Source: Solihabitans fulvus (GTDB lineage Bacteria; Actinomycetota; Actinomycetes; Mycobacteriales; Pseudonocardiaceae). Taken from it: a stretch of DNA of 64,000 nt. Both the position numbers and the translations under genes were made by a program. Position 1 is the first letter of the stretch. Every line of letters starts with the position of its first letter. The notes under the pieces are model-generated. The model did no database searches and was not told the origin of the DNA. It worked only from the letters and a program-made list of their open reading frames with translations. Positions 17,359 through 27,679 of the stretch are shown here, in pieces. The stretch lies in NCBI RefSeq assembly GCF_008386585.1, contig NZ_VUOB01000001.1, positions 107,201 to 171,200 of the forward strand, written 5' to 3'.

Positions 17359-17901
17359 ATGCCACTGCGGCAGGTTGATGTGCTGCACGGCGCGATCGAG
17401 CTGCTCGACGAGGTCGGCCTCGACGAGCTGACCACCCGTCGCCTCGCGGAACGCCTCGGCGTCCGGGTGGGCGCGCTGTACTGGCACTACCCCAGCAAGT
17501 CGGCGCTGTTGGACGCGATCACCGAGCTGATCATCGCCGAGGTCGTCGCCGAGCCGCCGCCCTCCGGCGACTGGGCCGAGCAGTTGCGCGAGCTGGCGGC
17601 GCGGGCGCGCAGGTCGATGCTCGCGCACCGGGACGGCGCGCGGCTGGTGTCCTCGTTCAGCACGCCGCCGCCGTCGGCCATGGCGTACATGGCAAGCCTG
17701 ATCGAGGTGCTGCGCGCGGCGGGCGCGTCGAAGCGGGACGCGGCGCTCGCGGCCGACACGATCACCAGCTTCACCAACGGCTACACGCTCGAGGAGCAGG
17801 CCCGCAAGGTCGGCACGGTGTCCAGGAGGCAGCTCGACGCCGCCTTCCACGCCGAACTGCGCATCATCCTGGCCGGCATCCGCGCGGAACTGCTCGGCTG
17901 A
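17359..17901 (+). CDS. TetR-family repressor
   Basis: Repressor of 180 residues. The helix-turn-helix is near residues 22-50 (ELTTRRLAERLGVRVGALYW, HYPSKSALLDAI), and the C-terminal ligand domain resembles the tetracycline-repressor TetR_C group (TSFTNGYTLEEQAR). ATG 17359 with GGGAGG 6 nt upstream is preferred over the upstream GTG at 17308, which lies inside the third operator repeat. It probably represses itself and the divergent flavin monooxygenase and hydrolase genes, releasing DNA when it binds their substrate. Confidence 0.88.
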   Translation: MPLRQVDVLHGAIELLDEVGLDELTTRRLAERLGVRVGALYWHYPSKSALLDAITELIIAEVVAEPPPSGDWAEQLRELAARARRSMLAHRDGARLVSSFSTPPPSAMAYMASLIEVLRAAGASKRDAALAADTITSFTNGYTLEEQARKVGTVSRRQLDAAFHAELRIILAGIRAELLG

Positions 17902-17948
17902 CGGTCGCGCGAGGTTGCTCAGCCGACGGCCGCGCGCGCCGCACGCGC

Positions 17949-19070
17949 GTGACCACGACCACCCGTCCGGGGGAATCCTGGGCGGCCACCCGTGTTGAAC
18001 TGAAGGTGACACCCGCGACCCGCTACTCGATCCTGGACCGCTCGCGCACCCGGCACGGCCACACCCACGCCGAGGCGCTGCGCGACACCGTCCAACTCGC
18101 GATCGACGTCGAGAAACTCGGCTACCACCGGTTCTGGGTGTCCGAACACCACAGCGTGCCCGGCATCGCAGGCTCGGCCCCGACGGTCCTCGCCGCCGCC
18201 GTCGCGGCCGCGACCAGCCGGATCCGGGTCGGCACCGGCGGCGTGATGCTGCCCAACCACCAGCCGCTCGTGGTCGCCGAGCAGTTCGGCGTGCTCGAGT
18301 CGCTCTTCCCCGGCCGCATCGACATGGGCCTCGGCCGCTCGGTCGGCTTCACCAACGGCATCCGCCGCGCGCTCGGCCACGACAAGGACGACGCCGACCG
18401 CTTCGCCGACCAGCTCACTGAGCTGCTCGGCTACTTCACCGGCGACCAGGCCGCGCACCCGCAGGTGCACGCCCGCCCGGCCGAGGGACTCCGGGTGCCG
18501 GCGTTCGTGCTGGCCACCGGCGCCGGCGCGGCGACCGCGGCCGAACTGGGGCTCCCGCTGGTCATCGCGCCCGTGCACGGCGAACAGCGGCTGCTCGACG
18601 CGATCGGCGACTACCGCGACCGCTTCCGCCCGTCGGAGCAGTCCCCGCGCCCCTACGTCGTCATCGCCAGCACGATCGCCGTCGCCGAGACCACCGAGCA
18701 GGCCAGGCGGCTGCTGGTGCCCGAGGCGTGGTCGACGGCCTACTCCCGCGCCCACGGCGTGTTCCCGCCGCTGACGCCTGCCGAGGACGTCCTCGCCCTC
18801 GACCTGACCGACCGGGAGCGGGCGCAGTTCGACGACGCCATGCGCGGCCACCTGCACGGCACGGCCGAGGAGGTGGCCGCCGCGCTGCGCCATCTGGTCG
18901 AGGGCACCTCGGCCGACGAGGTGCTCGTGACCACCAGCACCTTCGACCGGGCCGGCCTGCTCGACTCGCACCGCAGGCTCGCCGAGCTCACCGGCATCGC
19001 GGCACGTCCTGGCACTGCCGAGGGTCCGCCGAGCGCCGGGTCACCCGAGGAGGTACGACGCATTGCGTAG
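17949..19070 (+). CDS. Luciferase-like (LLM class) flavin-dependent oxidoreductase
   Basis: FMN- or F420-dependent oxidoreductase of 373 residues with a bacterial-luciferase TIM-barrel. Family landmarks are LGYHRFWVSEHHSVPGIAGS (residues about 57-76), SRIRVGTGGVMLPNHQPLVV and LFPGRIDMGLGRSVGFTNG. The EHH and GRIDMGLGR segments are the standard MsnO8/limB-type signatures. GTG 17949 is the first start after the TetR stop, 47 bp away, so it could be in the same transcript. The C-terminal 40 residues are longer and more Pro-rich than in relatives. The reaction is not determined by sequence. Confidence 0.85.
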   Translation: MTTTTRPGESWAATRVELKVTPATRYSILDRSRTRHGHTHAEALRDTVQLAIDVEKLGYHRFWVSEHHSVPGIAGSAPTVLAAAVAAATSRIRVGTGGVMLPNHQPLVVAEQFGVLESLFPGRIDMGLGRSVGFTNGIRRALGHDKDDADRFADQLTELLGYFTGDQAAHPQVHARPAEGLRVPAFVLATGAGAATAAELGLPLVIAPVHGEQRLLDAIGDYRDRFRPSEQSPRPYVVIASTIAVAETTEQARRLLVPEAWSTAYSRAHGVFPPLTPAEDVLALDLTDRERAQFDDAMRGHLHGTAEEVAAALRHLVEGTSADEVLVTTSTFDRAGLLDSHRRLAELTGIAARPGTAEGPPSAGSPEEVRRIA

Positions 19071-19245
19071 GCCAACCGGGTGATTGCCAGTCGTACCCAC
19101 TCCGCCGTGCCGGACCGCTGCGACATGATGTCAAGTCGAACAGGTGAGCCAGATCTATCGGGGGTGAGCGGGCCCTGCTGACCGCAACGCGCACGAATCC
19201 GGCGTCCAGCGTCGGACGTGGCACTGTCGCGCGCGCGGCGCGCCG

Positions 19246-21621
19246 GTGAGCGCCGCTGGGCAGCCCGGCAACCTGCCGCTGGAGTTGACCACGTTCGTCG
19301 GCAGGACGCGGCTGCTCGCCGAAGGCGCGCGCAGGCTGCGCACGACGCGGCTGCTCACACTGACCGGCGGGGGCGGCTGCGGCAAGACGCGGCTGGCGCT
19401 GCGGCTCGGCGCCGACCTCGCGGACGACTACCGCGACGGCGTCTGGCTGGTCGACCTCGCCGCCCTGTCCGAGCCCGAACTGCTCGACCGCGCCGTCCTC
19501 GTCGCGCTCGGGATACTGGACCAGTCCGGGCAGGCCGGCCTCGCCACGTTGATAGACCAGTTGCGGGACAAGCAACTCCTGCTGATCCTGGACAACTGCG
19601 AACACCTCGTGACCGCCGTCGCCAGGCTGGTGCGCACCCTGCTCCAGACCGCCCCCGAGGTGCGGGTGCTGGCCACCAGCCGGCAGCGGCTGGAGGTGCC
19701 CGGCGAACACCTGATGGACGTGCCGCCCCTCTACGTCGGCGGCGTCGAGAGCGTGACCGACGGGCCGGAGGGCCAGCACGTGCACGAGGCGGTGCGCCTG
19801 CTGATCGACCGGGCCGCCGCGGTCGGCGTCGAGCTGACCCCCAGCGACTGGCCCGCCGCGATTCGGCTGTGTCAACGGCTGGACGGGATCCCGCTGGCGC
19901 TGGAGCTCGCGGCCGTGCATCTCGGTCCCCTGTCGGTGCAGGAGATCCTGGACCGGATGGACAACCGGTTCGCACTGCTCGGCGGCGGCGTCCGGTACGA
20001 GCAGTCGCACCACCAGACGCTCCAGCTCGCGCTGGACTGGAGCTACGAGCTGTGCACCCCGGACGAACAGGACCTGTGGCGGCAGCTCTCGGTGTTCGTC
20101 GGCGGTTTCGACCTCGCCGCCGCGGAGAACGTCTGCGTCGGCAAGAACATCGAGGCGCTGGTCACCAGCCTGGTGCGGCAGTCCATCCTCACCACGACCG
20201 CCCGCTCGGGCCGAACCCGCTACCGGCTGCTGGAAACCGTGCGGCAGTACGGCGCGCGGCTGGTGTCGGACGGCGAGGAGACGGCCGCCCTGCGGCAGCG
20301 GCACGCCGACTACTACCGGGCCATGGTGGCCACGGGCAGCCAGGACTGGTGCAGCCCGCGCGAGGCCGACTGGATGGTGTGGCTGCGCGACGAACTGCCC
20401 AACCTGCGCGCCACCCTGGAGTACTTCCTCGCGCGGCCGGAGCAGACCCCGCGCGCGCTCGAGATCATCGTCAACCTGACCCGCATCCGCTTCTGGTTCT
20501 TCAGCGGACTGCTCGGCGAGGGCCGCGGCTGGTTCCGTCGGGCGCTGGACGCCCATCCGCCGACCGCGAGCGCGGCGCAGGTGGTGGCGCTGGCCAACGA
20601 CATGTGGATCAGCCTGTGCCAGGGACAGCCCGACCAGGCCACGTCCCTGCTGCGGCGCTGCCAGGCCGCCGCGGCCGAACTGGACCGCGACGGGGCCGCC
20701 GCGGTCGCCGACTCGGCTTACGACACGCACACCGTCCTCGGCGCCACCCTGTACGCGGAGGGCGCGCACGCGCTGCTCGCCGAGGGCGACCAGCGGTCCA
20801 TCCGGATCCTGGAACGCGCCTGCGCGGCGTTCGCCAGCACCAAGCCGGACAACCCCGGCGACACGTTCATGGCCGCGCTGCTGCTGGCCATCGCGGCGGC
20901 CTTCACCGGCGACCGGGCCGCCGCCATGACGCACGCGGACAACTGCCTGCGGATGGCCAAGGCGCTGCGCGCGGACTGGTCGGTCTGCTGGGCGCTGTGG
21001 GCGGTTGGCGTCGCCGAGCTGCGGCACGGTGACCCGCGCCGCGCGACCGCGCTGTTCCAGGAGGAGGAGGCGCGCGGGCTGCTCGGCAACATGGGCGACG
21101 CCTGGGGGCCCGCGTGGAGCCTCGGCGGCCTCGCCTGGGCAGCGGCCGCCAGCGGCCAGCACGAACGCGCCGCGCGGCTGCTCGGCGCGGCGCAGCGGCG
21201 ACAGGAACGCGGCGGCGTGCTGCTGTCCGGACTCATCCCCTACCGGCAGGCCCAGCAGCGCGCGGAGGCGCAGGCGCGGCGCGGCCTCGGCGCGGAGGAG
21301 TTCGCGGTGCAGCACGCGATCGGCGCGGCGCTGCCCTACTCCGAGATCGTCGAGTTCGCGTTGACGCCGCAACCCGACGCCGAGCCGTCCGGCGCCCCGT
21401 CCGACGTGCTCACCGCACGGGAGTACGAGATCGCCAGGCTCGTCGCGGCGGGCAGGACCAGCAAGAACATCGCGGCCATGCTGGTGATCTCGGCGCGCAC
21501 GGTGGACCGGCACGTGCAGAACATCCTGGACAAGCTGGAGTTCCGCAGCCGCGCGCAGATCGCCGCGTGGATCGCCGAACGCGGCGCCGGCGTCGGTCAC
21601 GGCGCGAGCCACACGGGCTAG
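19246..21621 (+). CDS. LuxR-family regulator with N-terminal ATPase domain
   Basis: Signal-transduction ATPase of 791 residues. Walker A is GGGGCGKTRL (residues 41-50) and Walker B is LLLILDNCEH (111-120). The remaining NB-ARC-like part ends with an arginine-rich segment and the conserved FDLAAAENVC helix. The middle region (about 380-690) is helical and TPR-like. The C-terminal LuxR helix-turn-helix is clear (SDVLTAREYEIARLVAAGRT, ISARTVDRHVQNILDKL, about 720-785). Such proteins act as ATP-dependent, oligomerising activators. GTG 19246; 175 bp upstream separate it from the previous gene. It converges on the P450 gene with a 12-bp gap. Its target and ligand are unknown. Confidence 0.88.
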   Translation: MSAAGQPGNLPLELTTFVGRTRLLAEGARRLRTTRLLTLTGGGGCGKTRLALRLGADLADDYRDGVWLVDLAALSEPELLDRAVLVALGILDQSGQAGLATLIDQLRDKQLLLILDNCEHLVTAVARLVRTLLQTAPEVRVLATSRQRLEVPGEHLMDVPPLYVGGVESVTDGPEGQHVHEAVRLLIDRAAAVGVELTPSDWPAAIRLCQRLDGIPLALELAAVHLGPLSVQEILDRMDNRFALLGGGVRYEQSHHQTLQLALDWSYELCTPDEQDLWRQLSVFVGGFDLAAAENVCVGKNIEALVTSLVRQSILTTTARSGRTRYRLLETVRQYGARLVSDGEETAALRQRHADYYRAMVATGSQDWCSPREADWMVWLRDELPNLRATLEYFLARPEQTPRALEIIVNLTRIRFWFFSGLLGEGRGWFRRALDAHPPTASAAQVVALANDMWISLCQGQPDQATSLLRRCQAAAAELDRDGAAAVADSAYDTHTVLGATLYAEGAHALLAEGDQRSIRILERACAAFASTKPDNPGDTFMAALLLAIAAAFTGDRAAAMTHADNCLRMAKALRADWSVCWALWAVGVAELRHGDPRRATALFQEEEARGLLGNMGDAWGPAWSLGGLAWAAAASGQHERAARLLGAAQRRQERGGVLLSGLIPYRQAQQRAEAQARRGLGAEEFAVQHAIGAALPYSEIVEFALTPQPDAEPSGAPSDVLTAREYEIARLVAAGRTSKNIAAMLVISARTVDRHVQNILDKLEFRSRAQIAAWIAERGAGVGHGASHTG

Positions 21622-21633
21622 GCCGCGTCTGTG

Positions 21634-22890
21634 TCAGGAGGCCCGGCAGCTGGCCGATGAGCCCGCCGACCTGAGCACCACCGGCAGCTCGACGTAGCCG
21701 TTGATGATGCTGCTCGCCCTGCGCCGCAACGCCTCCGGCGGCACGGCGAGCCGAGCGTCCGGGAAACGCGTCGCCAACCGCCGTAACGCGATCTCGCCCT
21801 CGAGCCTGGCCAGCGGCGCGCCGAGGCAGTGGTGGACGCCGTGGCCGAAGCTCAGGTGCGTGCCGGTGTGCCGACGCAGGTCCAGCTCGTCGGCGCGGTC
21901 GAACCTGCGCTCGTCCCGGTTGGCCGATCCCAGCGAGATCAACACGATCTCCCCCGCCGGGATCGCGGTCCCGCCGATCACCACCGGCTCGGCCGTGAAG
22001 CGGTGCGTCGCCATCCGGATCGGGCTGTCGAAGCGCAGCAGCTCCTCGACGGCGGCCGGCACCAGCCCCGGCTCGGCGCCGAACCGGCGCCACGCCTGCG
22101 GATCGCCCATCAGCCAGCGAACCCCGTTGCCGATCAGGTTCGCCGTGGTCTCGTGGCCGGCGACCAACAGCAGGAACATCGTGCCGACCAGCTCCGGATC
22201 GGTCAGCCGGTCGCCGGACGCCTCGGGCAAGATCAGCGCGGACAGCAGGTCGTGGCCGGGTTCGGCGCGCTTGGCCGCGATCAGCTCGGCGAAGTAGGCG
22301 GCCATCTGGTGCGACGCGGCGACACTCGTCTCGGGCTCCTCCGTCATCAACTGGCTCACCCAGTCCCGGAACGCGAACCGGTCCGCCTCCGGCACGCCGA
22401 TCAGCTCGCAGATCACCGTGAACGGCAACGGAAACGCGAAGGCCGTCACCAGGTCTACCGCCTCCCCTGCCGGCATCGCGTCGAGCAGGTCGTCGGCCAT
22501 CCGCTCGATCCTCGGCCGGAGCAGCTCCACCCGTTTCGGGGTGAAGTCCCTGGCCAGCAGCCGACGCAGCCGGGTGTGCCTCGGCGGATCCGAGAACAGC
22601 ATGTGCGGGGCGAACACCCCGGACACCTCGACCAGCTCGCCCGCCTCGGCCAGCCGCGCCAGCATGATCTCCGACAACCCGGCGGCGTCCTTGCTCAACC
22701 GGGGATCGGCCAGCGCCGCGCGGGCCTCCTCGTAGCGGCCGACCACCCACACCGGCACGGAACTCGGCAGCAGCGCCCTGTGCACCGCGCCCTCCGCGCG
22801 CAGCAGCGTCGCCACCTCCGCCGCGCTGTCCCAGTACGCACTCGTGAACAGGTCGACGTTGCCCGACGAGCCGATGTGCGCCACGGTCAT
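21634..22890 (-). CDS. Cytochrome P450 (bacterial CYP105/107-like class)
   Basis: Soluble heme monooxygenase of 418 residues. The I-helix oxygen-binding motif is LLLVAGHETTANLIGNGVRW, the K-helix ExxR is in AAVEELLRFDSPIRM, and the heme loop is SFGHGVHHCLGAPLARLE with the axial cysteine in HHCLG. ATG 22890 gives a full-length protein and has AGGA 3 nt before an AGG. No ferredoxin or reductase gene lies next to it, so electrons must come from elsewhere. Such P450s usually oxidise secondary metabolites or xenobiotics. It lies across a 469-bp gap from the divergent pseudouridine synthase gene. Confidence 0.93.
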   Translation of the reverse strand: MTVAHIGSSGNVDLFTSAYWDSAAEVATLLRAEGAVHRALLPSSVPVWVVGRYEEARAALADPRLSKDAAGLSEIMLARLAEAGELVEVSGVFAPHMLFSDPPRHTRLRRLLARDFTPKRVELLRPRIERMADDLLDAMPAGEAVDLVTAFAFPLPFTVICELIGVPEADRFAFRDWVSQLMTEEPETSVAASHQMAAYFAELIAAKRAEPGHDLLSALILPEASGDRLTDPELVGTMFLLLVAGHETTANLIGNGVRWLMGDPQAWRRFGAEPGLVPAAVEELLRFDSPIRMATHRFTAEPVVIGGTAIPAGEIVLISLGSANRDERRFDRADELDLRRHTGTHLSFGHGVHHCLGAPLARLEGEIALRRLATRFPDARLAVPPEALRRRASSIINGYVELPVVLRSAGSSASCRAS

Positions 22891-23359
22891 CCTTCCTGCG
22901 ACGGCGTGGCTCCGTGGGCGCCTGGAGGGGGTGAGCCTGTACAGGCCCGCCGCCCAGTCGGGCCTGCACAGGCCGCCACCGCAGAGTTCCCAACACGAAC
23001 TCTCGACCGCCGGCCGCGCAGCCGACCCCCACCGGCTGCGACACCGTGGCCGTGTGGCGTCGGCGTCGCCCCTCCTCACCGCTGACGCGGTGAGCGGTGA
23101 GGAGGGGGACTGTCCCCGTCGCGGTGACCGCGAAACACGCCTTCCGGGTGTCACGGACGAGCCTCGCGCACGCGCATGTACCGGCGCATCGGCAAAATCG
23201 GCCATCCGGACAGTACGTAGCGGATCAGGCACTACGTAGCCTGCGGCGTCCGGCCGGTGACGGTCCGCGAACGACGGCGACCACGGTCCGTGCCCGACAG
23301 AGGCCCCGGCCGCCCCCGGTCGCCGGTTTCCCCCGAAACCGCAGGTAGACTGCGTCCCG
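22891..23359. other. 469-bp intergenic region between divergent P450 and pseudouridine synthase genes
   Basis: No convincing gene was seen. It holds a 15-bp perfect stem with a 9-nt loop (23069-23083 with 23093-23107, arm CCCCTCCTCACCGCT). It also holds two direct copies of TACGTAGC (23214-23221 and 23233-23240, spaced 19 bp), each centred on a TACGTA palindrome and suitable as a repressor site. Close to the downstream gene, TAGACT at 23346-23351 sits 8 nt before the ATG and may be the -10 box of a nearly leaderless transcript. Confidence 0.45.
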
Positions 23360-24268
23360 ATGAGACGAAAGCCCACCCCGCCCCTGCCGCAGCGGCACGG
23401 ACTGGACCCCGCGCGCCTGAAGCTGCCCGCCGAGGGGCCGTGGGCGACGATCCGGGACCACCTGGTCGACCGGCTGCCCAGGGTCGACCCCGGCCGCATC
23501 GACATGATGCTCCGCGAGGAGCGGATCGTGGACGTGCACGGGCCGATCGCGCCCGACGCGCCGTTCGCACCCAACTCGTTCGTCTGGTTCCACCGCGACC
23601 TGCCCGTCGAGGTCCCGGTGCCGTTCGACATCACCGTGGTGCACCGCGACGACGACCTGCTCGTCGTGGACAAGCCGCACTTCCTCGCGACCATCCCCCG
23701 CGGCAAGCACATCGTCGAGACCGCGCTCGTGCGGCTGCGCAGGGACCTCGGCCTGCCACACTTGATCCCCGCGCACCGGCTCGACCGGGTCACCGCGGGG
23801 CTGGTCATGTTCGTCATCCGCCCAGAACGCCGGGGCGCGTACCAGACGCTGTTCCGCGACCGGTTGGTGCGCAAGGAGTACGAGGCCATCGCGCCGCACG
23901 ATCCCGCGCTGCGCCTGCCGTGCGTGGTGCGCAGCAGGATCGTGAAGGAGCGCGGCATCATCACCGCGCAGGAGCTGCCGGGCGAACCGAACAGCGAGAC
24001 GCTGGTCGACCTGATCGAGCACCGCGACGGGCTCGGCCGGTACCGGCTGCGGCCGACCACCGGCCGCACCCACCAGCTCCGGCTGCACATGAGCGGGCTC
24101 GGCGTGCCGATCCTCGGCGACGACTTCTACCCGGTGCTCACCGAACGCCCGCTGGACGACTTCACCGATCCCCTGCAACTGCTGGCCAAGGTGCTGGAGT
24201 TCACCGACCCGATCACCGGCGAGCCGCGCCGCTTCGAGAGCGGCGCCACGCTCAGCGCCTGGAACTGA
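23360..24268 (+). CDS. RluA-family RNA pseudouridine synthase
   Basis: Converts specific uridines in rRNA or tRNA to pseudouridine; 302 residues. The catalytic loop is PAHRLDRVTAGLVMFV with Asp142. Other family segments are ITVVHRDDDLLVVDKPHFLATIP (91-113) and the C-terminal RLRPTTGRTHQLRLHMSGLG. The N-terminal 80 residues are an S4-like region with altered sequence. It resembles the actinobacterial group between RluA and RluC/D, so the exact site cannot be assigned. ATG 23360 has no ribosome binding site and a -10-like box close by, consistent with leaderless translation. It converges on the next gene with a 13-bp gap. Confidence 0.9.
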   Translation: MRRKPTPPLPQRHGLDPARLKLPAEGPWATIRDHLVDRLPRVDPGRIDMMLREERIVDVHGPIAPDAPFAPNSFVWFHRDLPVEVPVPFDITVVHRDDDLLVVDKPHFLATIPRGKHIVETALVRLRRDLGLPHLIPAHRLDRVTAGLVMFVIRPERRGAYQTLFRDRLVRKEYEAIAPHDPALRLPCVVRSRIVKERGIITAQELPGEPNSETLVDLIEHRDGLGRYRLRPTTGRTHQLRLHMSGLGVPILGDDFYPVLTERPLDDFTDPLQLLAKVLEFTDPITGEPRRFESGATLSAWN

Positions 24269-24281
24269 CCCTCGTCCAGCG

Positions 24282-24977
24282 CTAGAACCCTTGGCAGTCC
24301 TCGGGTTCCGTCCGCCGGGCCCGCGCCGACCGGATGACCGCCACGCCCGCCACCACCGCCGAAACCACGAGCAGCGCCGCGCCGACGACGACCAGGATGT
24401 GCGCGCCGGCGGTCAGGCGGGCCACCACCTCGTCGTAGGTCTCCTGCTGGACGAGGGCGCCGCGCGGGGTTCGGCAGCTGTCGGCCACACCCATCACCTT
24501 GCCGTCGCAGGTCGGCGTGCTGCCGTCGAGCTGGTGGATGCCCAGCAACAGCAACACGATTCCCACGACAGCGACCGCGGCGAGCAGCGCTGCGCCGCAG
24601 CCGAACCTGGCGCGGCCCCGCGCCGACCAGCCGTCCCCGGCCGGGGAGGAACCGGGCAGCAGCAACGTGAGCAGCTCCGACACCCGCTCGCTCGCGACCT
24701 GCTCCGCGTACTCGGTCTGTGCCGAATCGGGCGGCAGTTCGTAGAGCAGCCACACGTACGGCCCCGCGCACAGCGTCTGCGGCCCTGGCGGCGCGGCCCG
24801 CAGCAGCGACACACCCGTGCGGAAGGCGGGATGGGTCGCGGTGTTGGCCTCAAGATGCCGGTGCAGGCTCGCGCGGGCGTCCGCGCTGGAGTCGAACGGC
24901 CGCAACGGGTACTTCAGCCTGAGGCCGTCCTGCCGCGAACCGCCGGAGGCCGCCTGCAACCAGCCCCACTCACCCAC
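24282..24977 (-). CDS. Two-TM membrane protein, unknown function
   Basis: Protein of 231 residues that I do not recognise. The first 115 residues are soluble and end in AEQVASERVSELLTLLLPGS. Two hydrophobic helices follow (CGAALLAAVAVVGIVLLLLG near 130, ILVVVGAALLVVSAVVAGVA near 190) with a loop between them holding two cysteines (TPTCDGKVMGVADSCR), possibly a disulfide outside the cell. GTG start at 24977. It reads in the same direction as parC upstream, but the terminator hairpin at 25093 separates them. Confidence 0.6.
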   Translation of the reverse strand: MGEWGWLQAASGGSRQDGLRLKYPLRPFDSSADARASLHRHLEANTATHPAFRTGVSLLRAAPPGPQTLCAGPYVWLLYELPPDSAQTEYAEQVASERVSELLTLLLPGSSPAGDGWSARGRARFGCGAALLAAVAVVGIVLLLLGIHQLDGSTPTCDGKVMGVADSCRTPRGALVQQETYDEVVARLTAGAHILVVVGAALLVVSAVVAGVAVIRSARARRTEPEDCQGF

Positions 24978-25092
24978 GGCGGCGGCTCTCCGATGTCACG
25001 TCCGAGCCTCCGCGATCGTTCTGCCGATGTGCGGAGAGACGTTAACCACGGCCGATGAAATCGCGATGAAACCGCGAAATCGGGCAGCGACC

Positions 25093-25122
25093 GACCCCGG
25101 CGGGACGCCTGCCGCCGGGGTC
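25093..25122 (-). terminator. Terminator hairpin after parC
   Basis: GACCCCGGCGG (25093-25103), 8-nt loop, CCGCCGGGGTC (25112-25122): a perfect 11-bp stem starting 9 nt past the parC stop on the minus strand. Confidence 0.7.
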
Positions 25123-25130
25123 CTGCCTGG

Positions 25131-27617
25131 TCAGCCGCGTTCGATCAGGTGCCCAACGACGTCAGGGCCGGGGTGCGCCGAGCCGGAGCCGTCCCGGCGC
25201 GGGTCCACCTCGGGCAGCTCGACCGGCACGCCCCGATCGGTCGCGCCTGCCGGGCGCGGACCGATCCACGCCAGCCGAAGCCTGTTGTCCCCCTTAAGGA
25301 ATCGCTGCGCCCGGACCCCACCGGTCGCCCGGCCCTTCGCCGGGTACTCGGCGAACGGCGTCACCTTCACGGCGGTGCCCGTCGAGGTCACCACCATCGG
25401 CTCGCCGTGCTCCTCGTCGTCGGTGCGGACCGCGCCGAAGAACACCACCTCGGTCTCCCCGGCCAGGTTGATCCCGGCCATCCCGCCGCCCTTGAGGCCC
25501 TGCGGCCGGACCAGCGTCGCGGCGAAGCGCAACAGCGAGGCGTCCGAGGACACGAACGCGAGCGTCTCCGTCCCGTCGGCCAGCCACGTCGCGCCGACGA
25601 CCTCGTCGCCGTCCTTGAGGCCGATCACCTCGAACTCGTCGGAGCGGACCGGCCACTCCGGCGCGCAGACCTTCACCACGCCCTGCCTGGTGCCCAGCGC
25701 GAGCCCCGGCGACTCGGCGCCCTGCGCGCCAAGCGGCGCGATGCCGACGACCTTCTCGCCCTTCTCCAGCGGAGCCAGCTCGGTGGCCGCCATGCCGCCG
25801 CTCAGCGACACCGTGCCGCTCTGCTCCGGCAACACCGGCAGCGGCAGCACGTCGGTCTTGAACGCGCGCCCCCGGTTGGTGACCAACAGGATCTGACCGC
25901 GCGCCGTCGAGTGCACCACCGTCGCCACGGCGTCGTTGTTGGTGCGGCCCTTGCGGCGCCTGGCTTCCGATGCCTCCTCGGACTCGGCGGCCGTCCTGGC
26001 CACCAGGCCGGTCGCGGACAGGATCACCTGGCACGGGTCGTCCGCGACCTCCAGCGGCCCTGCCGGCCTCGACGCGGCGAGCACCTCCTTGAGGTCGCCG
26101 TCGATCAGCGCGGTCCGCCGCTCGGCGGCGAGATCCTTCGCCACGGCCGCGAGTTCGGTCGAGACGACCTTCTTCAGCACCGCGTCGTCATCGAGGATCG
26201 TGGACAGCTCGGCGATCTCGGCGCGCAGCCGCTCCTGCTCGGACTCCAGCTCGATCTTGTCGTACCGGGTGAGCCTGCGCAGCGGCGTGTCGAGGATGTA
26301 GGTGGCCTGGATCTCCGACAACGCGAACTGCGTCATCAGGCCGTCCTTGGCCGCCTGGGCGTTCTCGCTGCCCCTGATCAGCTTGATGACCTTGTCGATG
26401 TTGAGCAGCGCCTTGAGCAGGCCCTCGACCAGGTGCAGGCGTTCCTCGCGCTTGCGGCGGCGGAACCGGGTCCTGCGGGTGACCACCTCGTACCGGTGCG
26501 CGAGGAAGACCTCGAGCAGGGCGCGCAGCCCAAGCGTCTGCGGCTGGCCGTCGACGAGCACGAGGTTGTTGATGCCGAAGGACTGTTCGAGCGGGGTGAG
26601 GCGGTAGAGGTCGGCCAGCAGCGCCTGCGGGTTGACGCCGACCTTGCACTCCACGACCAGCCGGGTGCCGTTCTCCCGGTCGGTGAGGTCCTTGACGTCG
26701 GCGATGCCGGACAGCCGCTTGGACTTGGTGACCTCGTCGGTGATCTTCTCGATGATCTTCTCAGGGCCGACGCCGTAGGGCAGCTCGGTGACCGTGATGG
26801 CCTGCCGGCCTCGGCTGCCCTCCAGCGGACCGATCTCCACCTTGGCGCGCATCCGAACCACGCCCCGGCCGGTTTCGTAGGCGCGGCGCACCTCGTCCAG
26901 CCCCAACAGCATCCCGCCGGTCGGCAGGTCGGGGCCGGGCACGAACTCCATCAGCTTGTCCAGCGTCGCGGTCGGGTGCGTGATCAGCCACCGCGCGGCC
27001 GCGACCACCTCGCCGAGGTTGTGCGGGATCATGTTGGTGGCCATGCCGACCGCGATCCCGGACGTGCCGTTGACGAGCAGGTTGGGGAACGCCGCCGGCA
27101 GCACGGAAGGCTCCTGGAGCGAACCGTCGTAGTTGGGCCGGAAGTCGACGGTGTCCTCGCCGAGCTCACCCACCAACAGCATGGCCTCGTTGGACATCCT
27201 GGCCTCGGTGTACCGCGACGCGGCCGGACCGTCGTCCGGGCTGCCGAAGTTTCCGTGCCCGTCGACGAGCGGCGCGTTCATCGAGAAGTCCTGCGCCAGG
27301 CGGACCATCGCGTCGTAGATCGCCGTGTCGCCGTGCGGATGGTACTTACCCATGCAGTCGCCGACGACCCTTGAGGACTTCACGTAGGCGTGCGTCGGGC
27401 GGTAACCCTGTTCGTGCATGGAGAACAGGATCCTGCGGTGCACCGGCTTGAGGCCGTCGCGGGCGTCGGGCAGCGCGCGGGAGTGGATGACCGAGTAGGC
27501 GTACTCAAGGTACGAGTCCTCGATCTCGGTCTTCACCGGGATGTCGAAGACGTTCGCCCCCGCCCGGTCGAAGGCGGACGGGTCGACCTTGGTCGTGGTG
27601 GCCTTGCGGCGTGCCAT
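25131..27617 (-). CDS. parC: Topoisomerase IV / gyrase-like subunit A
   Basis: DNA-cutting subunit of a type IIA topoisomerase, 828 residues; it decatenates or relaxes DNA together with ParE. The catalytic tyrosine is Tyr136 in [11 protein letters not shown]. The quinolone region reads [17 protein letters not shown], with Thr98 at the E. coli GyrA Ser83 position and Asp102 at Asp87. A coiled-coil dimer region (about 380-500, including [20 protein letters not shown]) leads to a six-blade beta-pinwheel. The pinwheel lacks the exact GyrA box, which favours topo IV (the second actinobacterial pair) over true gyrase. ATG 27617 has AAGGAGAG about 9 nt upstream. parE lies 62 bp upstream in the same direction, forming an operon. 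Confidence 0.92.
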   Translation of the reverse strand: MARRKATTTKVDPSAFDRAGANVFDIPVKTEIEDSYLEYAYSVIHSRALPDARDGLKPVHRRILFSMHEQGYRPTHAYVKSSRVVGDCMGKYHPHGDTAIYDAMVRLAQDFSMNAPLVDGHGNFGSPDDGPAASRYTEARMSNEAMLLVGELGEDTVDFRPNYDGSLQEPSVLPAAFPNLLVNGTSGIAVGMATNMIPHNLGEVVAAARWLITHPTATLDKLMEFVPGPDLPTGGMLLGLDEVRRAYETGRGVVRMRAKVEIGPLEGSRGRQAITVTELPYGVGPEKIIEKITDEVTKSKRLSGIADVKDLTDRENGTRLVVECKVGVNPQALLADLYRLTPLEQSFGINNLVLVDGQPQTLGLRALLEVFLAHRYEVVTRRTRFRRRKREERLHLVEGLLKALLNIDKVIKLIRGSENAQAAKDGLMTQFALSEIQATYILDTPLRRLTRYDKIELESEQERLRAEIAELSTILDDDAVLKKVVSTELAAVAKDLAAERRTALIDGDLKEVLAASRPAGPLEVADDPCQVILSATGLVARTAAESEEASEARRRKGRTNNDAVATVVHSTARGQILLVTNRGRAFKTDVLPLPVLPEQSGTVSLSGGMAATELAPLEKGEKVVGIAPLGAQGAESPGLALGTRQGVVKVCAPEWPVRSDEFEVIGLKDGDEVVGATWLADGTETLAFVSSDASLLRFAATLVRPQGLKGGGMAGINLAGETEVVFFGAVRTDDEEHGEPMVVTSTGTAVKVTPFAEYPAKGRATGGVRAQRFLKGDNRLRLAWIGPRPAGATDRGVPVELPEVDPRRDGSGSAHPGPDVVGHLIERG

Positions 27618-27679
27618 AGCTCAGCGCTCTCCTTGAAAATGCCTACGCGTCACGGGCCTGTGCATGACGGGCCTGCGCA

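Noticed and set aside
23225..24178. Minus-strand frame opposite the pseudouridine synthase gene
   Set aside because: No domain or ribosome binding site, and Gly/Arg/Val-rich composition typical of antisense frames in high-GC DNA. The plus strand has the catalytic HRLDRVTAG.
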